Of a stretch of 64,000 nt of DNA, positions 56,416 through 64,000 are shown in pieces (positions within the stretch are counted from its first letter, which is position 1; each line of letters begins with the position of its first letter). This DNA comes from Symsagittifera roscoffensis. Its lineage: Eukaryota > Xenacoelomorpha > Acoela > Convolutidae. A program made the translations under genes and the position numbers. The notes under the pieces were generated by a model. The model made no database searches. It saw only the letters and a program-made list of their open reading frames with translations, and had not been told where the DNA came from. The DNA is taken from the NCBI RefSeq assembly GCF_963678635.1, contig NC_087063.1:57730759-57794758 (forward strand), given 5' to 3'.

Positions 56416-58246
56416 GTCTCAAAAATTTAGCAGAGAGTTTAAATGGCCTCTAGTAAATGTTATATAAGAGTTTGTTTTAAATTGAGATTTTTGTGAAACT
56501 CATCCCCCACGCGCCATATTAAGTACAAAGTGATAGATTTCGTTCCTAGTAACAAATAAGTTTTAGCAAATAAGCTTCCTTCAAACTATTGGGAACGATT
56601 TCTAGGAAGGAATAAATACCCAGTTAATTGATCCAAGTTAACCAAAAAAGCATTGTTCAAAACCTTGAACCACCATAATTTTATGAACAAAGAATGCAAG
56701 TGAAATATCTTTTTTCAGCTCAAGACAATACCTTTTGAATGATATTCGAAAACTTCTGTCAAATATGACTAGTTGAAAAGTCGAAATTTGTCTGAGAAAA
56801 AACCAGCCCGAGCACAAAGATTTCGTTACTTTCAGTACGAGAGACGAAAAAGGAATTTTTCCAATCCGATTATTACAATAATCTTAGCAAAAAAACCTCA
56901 TTGTGAGCTGGATTACAATTTTGCGACCTGTATCAGTCCAATTGAACTTTTTTTCTTCTGAAAAAGTCAGAAACCCTGCGTTTTTGTCAATCTCGACAAG
57001 ATGCCAATTTCAAAAATATCAACTAAACAATTAAAAAATTGTAGATTTACCAATTATATTACGAGAAATTTTTTTACAAAACATCAGTTCTCTTCACAAA
57101 CATTTTTCATCTCTAGATTTGTTGATCAAAGAGAAAAAAACAACTCCTCGCTGCTCTGACAAAACCTAGCGAAACGAAAGCACGTTGAAGGTTTCAGATA
57201 AACTGAAAGGTTTCCAGGAAGACCAAATTGCATCACAAGAAGAACGTGGAGACTTGTTGGTTTTTTTGTTCGAAAGGATAATACGAAAGGATAATTGAAT
57301 GACAGGACTACCGTTCTCAGTTTTAAAAACCTCAATTCATTTGAACAGGAGATATAATTTTCGGTTAGTGTTAATTATAAAACTCGAAATTTGGGAATCG
57401 ATAAAACTGTTGTTCTTTTACTTAATCATCTGATCAAATTTCCACAGTTAACACATTAGCGGTTTCGTATGTAGCGATTTCAACATAGATGTGTGTAAAA
57501 ATAACAACAACAAAAAACAAAATTAGTTTCTACCCGCGAAACTACAATTTCTTAAAATGAATCGACCGACTATACAAACGCATAGCAGTGAAACAAGCAT
57601 CAATCTACTTTTCATAAGAAATGAAAGCCAACTAATTCAGAAAAAAAAACAGGTTTAACAAATCATTCTATCATCAATTTTATTTCGAACTTCTTCAAAC
57701 AACTATTGGATCAGAGATCATTAGTCAGAGAGAAAAACCAATTTTATTGACCAAATTTTTTTTGCAAGTCAAAAATAAAAGCCTATAACTGAACTTCTTT
57801 TTGTTCAATAAATGTATCCTAGTGCTGTTGAAAACGTAAACACTTTAATTGATTCAGTTTTTAAAACCTTCTCAGTACAATAGTCAATTATACACCTATT
57901 ACTCGTGAAAACAAATCAAAAAAGTACTGCTAAAAATAGACAAGGATAGCCGATTACTACAAGTAGCGCAGAATGTTCTGACAACTTTTTAAAAATTACT
58001 TAAGAAACAGGCCAGTCTTGAGAAACAAAATTTCTTTTCCAAGAAGTGTCGTTGTTTCGGCTTGGTGTGATAAAGGATGGTCATTATGATTCATTTCGTA
58101 TTTTTATCTTCGCATGTTTGCCGACGACTTATCTTCGCAAGGTCAAGTTTCCCCTTTAAAAGATAAAACAAAAAACTTGAAAAGCGTGTAATTGTTTCGA
58201 TGAAAAAGATGATTTTAATTAAAATAAAAAAAGAGGTTAAAAACGC

Positions 58247-58479
58247 CAAATTACTTGTTTTCTGTCTGTTTTTCAAGTATTTGAATTCTGAATAAATAGC
58301 TCACATCGCCTGTCGCCTGTAAAATTTTACAATTTCTGACATTAATTTAATCTTAATTTAAAAAATAGATCTTAAATTAAATAATAAAAGAAGTTGTAAA
58401 ATTTTACAGACGACAGGCGAAGTGAGCTATTTATTCAGAATTCAAATACGTGAAAAACAGAAAGAAAACAAGTAATTTG
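58247..58479. repeat. Inverted duplication inside unit D
   Basis: 86-bp arms (58,247-58,332 and 58,394-58,479) are near-perfect complements around a ~60-bp loop. The other units have only the plus-orientation copy, so the left arm is an extra inverted copy. Confidence 0.8.
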
Positions 58480-61088
58480 GCGTTTTGTTGGATTAAAAGT
58501 AACACTCAAACCCCCAATTATTTAAGCAAGAGGCAAAACCGAAGCAAATAGCAGGAAAGATGTATCAATTTCAAATTATTCTCAAAACTATGTTGCGTCT
58601 ATACAGTGCGTATATTGATCCAAAATACGTATGGAGTTTTAATCAATGGCGCTTCTACAAAAACTAATCTGAAAACTATATTTTTGTAACAAAAAGAAGA
58701 AAGCGTGCGACAAAAAAACTGTTTCGACATTAAGTTGACTCAGTCAAGGAATAATGATTTTGAATTGATCAAAATTCTCAGTAAACTTTCAGGAAAATGC
58801 ATAGAGTTGAAAAACTGACCAGACGCGTATCAATACCTCAAATCAATAATACATTTATTAAAATGAGTCGGAGTACAAAAATGACAAGTTGATGAACCTA
58901 AAAAATGAACACCACTCAACATGCTTTGACAGTCTGTTTCTAATTTTTTTTGAATCTTTGATAGATAATAAATCAGGCTGACTGAAGTGATTTGCGCCTT
59001 CACCCAACTGAGATAGTCAAAATTTGAGTATGTATTAACCTCCTCGACTATCTCTACAGACGAAAACATGCGCACTTTTTTCTATCTGACTGATTTCATC
59101 CTAATTTAAGGGTGTCTAAAAACAATTGACCCGGTTTGCTATCATAGGTTGAACAGTTTTGTAGGCCTGGTAAAAATAAGTTCTTTATCTTGTTGTTCTC
59201 ACCACCCACATCACAAAGTGGCTGACTGAAAGTCATTATGGGACAGTCTGTTTTTCTTAAGCTTAAGAAAAAAATGGTAGAACCTGAAGAAAGCTATCGT
59301 TTGAATTTATTGATTATAGACATTTCATATGATAATCGAGGTTAGCAGGTTGCAATACAAGTAGCACGTGACAGAATGTTCCGACCATTCACAAAAAAAT
59401 CTGCAGCAGTTTTGTTTTTCTTTTATTCCCGATTGTCGTTTTTAAGCGGGTGAGAAAATTATATAACTGCGCGTAGAACGTAGAATGATGCATAATCAAA
59501 CACAAACTTTTAGAAAAAGGAAAAATTATATCAGATATCAGAACAATTTTTTCAGATTATAATTTTTTTCCATATAAGTTTTTTGATCTTTTAAACATTT
59601 TTTTATTCAAATAGGTGAAAAATAAAAGTTCGAAAACTAAATTTTCGAGAGAACATTTAAATTTACAATACTGAAAAGAAACCTTATAGTCTATAGCAAC
59701 TACTCGATTGCTTTAGTAGCTCGAAATTAAAATTACACTCAAAAATACAAGCAGATTTTTTCGATTTTAAGGAAACTGTTTGAAAACTTTCAAATTTTGT
59801 TCTAATCACAGTTGAAAATTGATATTGTAAATGACTCAGCACAATCCGATGAATATTGGTGGCATCCGATTTGGCGTGGAAAACCAAATTAAAAAAAACG
59901 AAAACACATCAACCGAAGACAAATGTTTCTCCCCATTTTCTTTGGTCGGTGAACAAGGATAGCCGGTTGATGTACCATTAGAGCCAGAGGTTAAGCTCTA
60001 ATGGTAAAACCGGAACAAGGATAGCCGGTTGATGTACCATTAGAGCCAGAGGTTAAGCTCACTGAGAATACAAACAAGTTTTTAAAAACCACAAAAAATA
60101 GACAGAATTTCTTGTATCTTTTTTGAGTCATAGGCAAAGATTGAAGCAACGAGTTTTCCCACGACTTGAAAATCACAGCAGCAATTTGAAGTCTTATAAT
60201 CTTCTCATAAGGTTGATGCAAGAATTTGAATTGACTCTTTAAAGATGAGAGAATGGTGATATGTTACAATTTAGTTTGAATCACATTTGAAATTTGACAT
60301 TGTATAAGACTCAGCACAATCCGATGAAAATTGGTAGCATCTGATTTGACGTGGAATAACAAAAGAAAAAAAACGAAAACACGTGCCCCGAAGACAAATG
60401 TTTCTCCCCATTCCCTTTGGTCTGTAAACAAGGATAGACGGTTGATGTACCATTAGAGCCAGAGGTTAAGCTCACCGTGAATATAAACAGTGTTTTCAAC
60501 AAACACAAAAAGAGAGAATTTTTTGTCTCTTTATTGAGTCACAGGCTGAGATTGAAGCAACGACTTTTCCCACGACATGAAAATCACAACAGCAATTTAA
60601 AGTCTTATAAGATTCTTATAAGGTTCAAGCAAGAATTTGAATTGACTCTTTAAAGATGAGAGAATGGTGATATGTTACATTAGGTGGTAAGTTTAACTAG
60701 AGTGCATGTAATAAATTTGAGAACCATAATGCATAAGATGGTCATTTCATTTCCAATCAATTGTACATGCTGCTAAGATAGTTCTTGTAAATACATAACT
60801 CTGCCAGATAAAATGTTATTGGAAAACTCAAAATTTACACTTCTTTTGCCAAAAAAATTTGCGTTTAAAATAAATTGTATATACTGTGCGAAGTATAACA
60901 AAAAAATTCCAGATATTTAACTAGAAATTACCACCTACTGTAATATATAACCAAAAGAATTGTTAAGAATTCAGATTACCTGTACAAGATATAAGATTTT
61001 AATAAAATTTTGAATTTTAGTAACACCCGGGAGTTAAACTGCCATTTTCAGTCAAAGACAGCTAACATGTTGCTGAAAAAATAAAGTA

Positions 61089-62540
61089 CAGGGTGTTTCA
61101 AATAAACTGTAATGTTATAAAAGCTTCTCATTTCATAACTGTTGATCAGTTTGACTTCAAATTCGGTGATATTATGTAGAACAGGCGGAGATTTGATAAA
61201 ACTCAAAAACTGCGTTGATGAATTGAACTCGATAGTGAATACCCGCGATTTTCCAACTATTTCACGCTTCCACGCAACAAAAAATTTTTTAAACTATTTG
61301 TTCATACGTAAATGAAAACAACGAAATGGTTTTCACAGTAAACGAAGAAAAACGGATCATTTGTTTGTTTGCAATTTATGAATCCCAACTGAAGTTCGGA
61401 GAAGATATATCAATGAATATTACATTGCCCCACGCGTTGCATCAACACTTCAACTTACGCAGTTTATCAGAGTGTGGAAACGGTTCCAAGAAAGAGGCGG
61501 GTTATCGAAATTTCAAGGGCAGCATCGAAAAGGAATGGGGTTACCAGGAACCGATGAAGCGAATGCCAGTATTATAAGACACTTTGATTTTCATCCTAAA
61601 GATTCAATAACTAAAGCAGCAGCTGATTTGGGGTTGAGCCGCACCACAACTTGGAGAGTCGCGAGAGCTGCCAAAATGAAGCCCTACAAAGTGCTCAAAA
61701 CACACCAAATTAAAGAGACGAACTTCGGCTTGAGACTTACTTTTGGTGTCTGGTGCTTGAGCAAGATTGAAACAGCGGCAGATTTCACATCACGGGTGAT
61801 TTTCTCAGACGAAAAGTGGTGGGTGCTCGACAGCTCTCCAAATTCTCAAAAAGATAGGAGATGGAGTTTAGTTAACCCCATAGAATACGCGGAGTGCAAG
61901 TACCAGGGCAAAAAGAAAGTGATGTGCTGGATGGGTTTCCTTCAAGGAGCTGTTCTTGGCCCGTTTTGGTTCGTAGACGAACAGCAACGACCAATAACAC
62001 TGAACCAGTTTTCGTATCTGAACATGCTGGAACACGACCTCTGGCCAGTCCTTCGAGAACGACGAAACTTGAGGCGCATATGGTTTATGCAAGACGGAGC
62101 CACATGTCACTGCACGGGACGCGTACTCAGTTGGCTTGGGACAAAGTTCAACGACAGAATTATAAGTAGACGAACCCCTATACCCTGGCCATCTCAGAGT
62201 CCGGACCTGAATCCCCTGGATTTTTGGCTGTGGGGTCATCTGGGGAAAAATGTTCATGGTGCGAATCCACGAAGTATTGACGAACTCATGCAAACTGTAG
62301 AAGATGCCCGAAATACAATAACGCCCGATAATATCGAAGAGTCATTGAGAAATTTGACGAAAAGATTACAAAGCTGTGTTGCTCAAAACGGCGGACACTT
62401 TCAGCATCTTTTATAAAACAATTTTATCAGATATTCAAATCTCCGCCACTTATCTATCTTGTGCAGAAAAAATTGTGTATTTATCTCTTCTCAAAAAAAG
62501 TTAGCGTTTTATAAAATTACAGTTTATTTGAAACACCCTG
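61089..62540 (+). mobile_element. Mariner/Tc1-superfamily transposon (DD41D-like)
   Basis: 1,452 bp with terminal inverted repeats of about 35 bp beginning CAGGGTGTTTCAAATAAACT, flanked by TA on both sides (61,087-61,088 and 62,541-62,542). The sister units read AAAGTATAATAGG (unit A) and AAACTATAATAGG (unit C) here, the empty site, which confirms the ends. It contains one transposase gene on the plus strand, with a damaged 5' part. Confidence 0.95.
61326..62416 (+). pseudogene. Mariner-type transposase, frameshifted N-terminus
   Basis: The main frame (61,472-62,416, 314 codons, first codon GTG) has a helix-turn-helix (DSITKAAADLGLSRTTTWRV), then the catalytic acidic residues in VIFSDEKWW, WFMQDGATCH and SPDLNPLDFWLWG. 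I count 41 residues between the second and third Asp, giving DD41D rather than the usual DD34D. The expected first helix-turn-helix part (FTVNEEKRIICLF) lies at 61,326-61,577 in another frame, so a frameshift near 61,400-61,470 breaks the gene. Transposases of this family cut and paste the element into TA sites. The catalytic core looks intact, so loss of the N-terminus is the main defect. Confidence 0.85.
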
Positions 62541-62730
62541 TAGAATAGGCTACCGTTCGCTTTTTAAATCTATTGATCTAACTCACGATTTGAATTAGTT
62601 TCAAAGAGGGGAAAATTTCTTGAGAATGATAAGTCTGGATTTCTTTTAAAAACATTTCCGGACCCAAATCAACTAGAATGACAACACACATGTCACCTAC
62701 GAGCTTTCTCTGAGGTTGAAAAAAGTGGCA

Positions 62731-62738
62731 TATAAAAA
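62731..62738 (+). promoter_or_regulatory. TATA box of unit D body
   Basis: TATAAAAA in the conserved word GTGGCATATAAAAACCCAAC, with the type-2 body following. Confidence 0.5.
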
Positions 62739-64000
62739 CCCAACTTTACCCTATAGATCCTTCCATTCATTTCCAGTGACGTTGTGGGAACAATAATGTG
62801 TTCCAGCGCCGTGGTCGGAACAGTTTTAACATGCTGCAATGTAATCTGTTGCCCGGAAGATCTCCCCGTAACTTACCCGGTAACTCCGATTGTCAGCAAC
62901 GACTCACCGCCTTTTCGTTCCTAGTAAAAAATAAGTTATGGCAAATAAACTTCCTTCAACCAATTTGGAACGATTTCTAAGACGGAATAAATACCCAGCG
63001 AACCGTGCCAAAATGGCCAAAAAGGCATTCTTCAAATCCTTGAACCACCTTAATTTTACGAAAAAATAATGCAAATGAAATATCTTTTTTTCAGCTCAAG
63101 ACAACAATACCGTTTGATTGATATTCAAAACCCCTGTCGAATATGGCTAAATGAAAAGTCGAAATTTGTCTGAAGAAAAAACCAGCCCGAGCACAAAGAT
63201 TTCGTTACTTTCAGTACGAGAGACGAAAAAGGAATTTTTCCAATCCGATTATTACAATAATCTTAGCAAAAAAACCTCATCGTGAGCTGGATTACATTTT
63301 TGCGACCTGTATCAGTCCAATTGAACTTTTTTTCTTCTGAAAAAGTCAGAAACCGTGCGTTTTTGTCAATCTCGTCAAGATGCCAATTTCAAAAACATCA
63401 ACTAAACAATTAAAAAATTGTAGATTTACCAATTATATTCTTCACGTGTTAACGACAAATTTTTTTTAACAAAACATCAGTTCTCTTCACAAACATTTTT
63501 CATATCTAGATTTGTTGATCAAAGAGAAAAAAACAGCTCCTCACTGCTCTGACAAAACCTAGCGAAACGAAAGCACGTTGAAGGTTTCAGATAAATTGAA
63601 AGGTTTCCAGGAAAACCAAATTGCATCACAAGAAGAACGTGGAGACTTGTTGGTTTTTTTGTTCGAAAGGATAATACGAAAGGATAATTGAATGACAGGA
63701 CTACCGTTCTCAGTTTTTAAAAAACTCAACTAAAAAACAACCAGAACACTCGGTTAGTGACTTTAAAGCAAATAATTAAAAATTTGTAGATTGACCAGTT
63801 GTTTTCTTCACGTTCTAATGAGAAATTATTTACAAAACATCTGTTCACTTCACATACATTTTTAAGATCTAGATTTGTTAACCAAAGAGAAGAAACCGAT
63901 CCTCACTGCTCTGACAAAACCTAGCAAAACGAAAACACGTTGAACGTTTCGGATAAATAAAAAGTTTTCTAAAAAAAGCAAATGGCATTACCAGAAAAAC

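Larger units (their letters stand above)
55568..58042 (+). repeat. Composite repeat unit C, downstream body
   Basis: The type-2 (mostly non-coding) body begins with CTCCTTCCATTCACTTCCAGTGACG and a ~55-bp tandem repeat (TTTACACGGTA..TCGGATTATCAGCAACGA). It then follows units A and B through GAACGGCTGTTCATTTCTGAC (56,045), GCGAAACGAAAGCACG (57,169), AACGCATAGCAGTGAAAC (57,577) and GCAGAATGTTCTGACA (57,968). Confidence 0.75.
58043..64000 (+). repeat. Composite repeat unit D (runs off the window)
   Basis: Same landmark order as units A-C. Peculiarities: an inverted duplication at 58,247-58,479, a ~483-bp tandem duplication at about 59,790-60,275 and again to about 60,760, a mariner insertion at 61,089-62,540, and loss of the GAACGGCTGTTC region after 62,920. 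A ~365-bp local duplication (CTCACTGCTCTGACAAAACC at 63,540 and 63,901) ends the window. Confidence 0.75.

Overview
The window is AT-rich, repeat-dominated nuclear DNA from a eukaryote, most likely a small invertebrate. The reasons are (a) short spliced exons with GT..AG introns of about 39-101 nt and T-rich acceptors, (b) a JmjC-domain gene remnant of KDM2/KDM7 type, (c) eukaryotic transposons (Ty1/copia, Ty3/gypsy, mariner), and (d) TATA-box and AATAAA signals. A nematode would fit the intron style, but nothing here proves it. There is no sign of bacterial, organellar or rRNA sequence.

Layout. 1-1,225 is non-coding with a perfect 47-bp inverted repeat. 1,226-11,715 is a decayed minus-strand Ty3/gypsy element with both LTRs. 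It is split at 2,462-7,343 by a complete plus-strand Ty1/copia element with LTRs that look identical, a 5-bp target duplication, a primer site and an unbroken 1,363-codon gag-pol. 11,716-17,050 is gene-free: palindromic AT ladders, a G-run block, a CAA microsatellite and foldback elements. 17,900-27,900 is the only host-gene-like part: a partly duplicated JmjC gene remnant (minus, 18.6-20.3 kb), a three-exon minus-strand gene of unknown function (24.2-25.0 kb) and a spliced plus-strand gene of unknown function (27.0-27.9 kb). 28,360-28,935 holds two minisatellites.

From about 29.5 kb to the window end the sequence is one related family of long repeats. Five ~1.7-kb tandem units fill 31.5-40.0 kb. 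Longer composite units follow (40.0-44.2, 44.2-47.6, 47.6-58.0 and 58.0-64.0 kb). One composite unit carries a ~5.9-kb coding body (49.37-55.33 kb): one long reading frame of about 1,950 codons, broken by at least three in-frame stops and one frameshift, encoding a protein I do not recognise. It lies between a TATA-containing segment and an AATAAA-containing segment. Other units of the array reuse the same flanking segments around a different, mostly non-coding body. A mariner-type transposon (61,089-62,540) sits in the last unit, and its empty site is visible in two sister copies.

The parts most worth a second look are the modular tandem array with its unknown long protein, the nested and apparently recent copia insertion, and the duplicated JmjC fragment.
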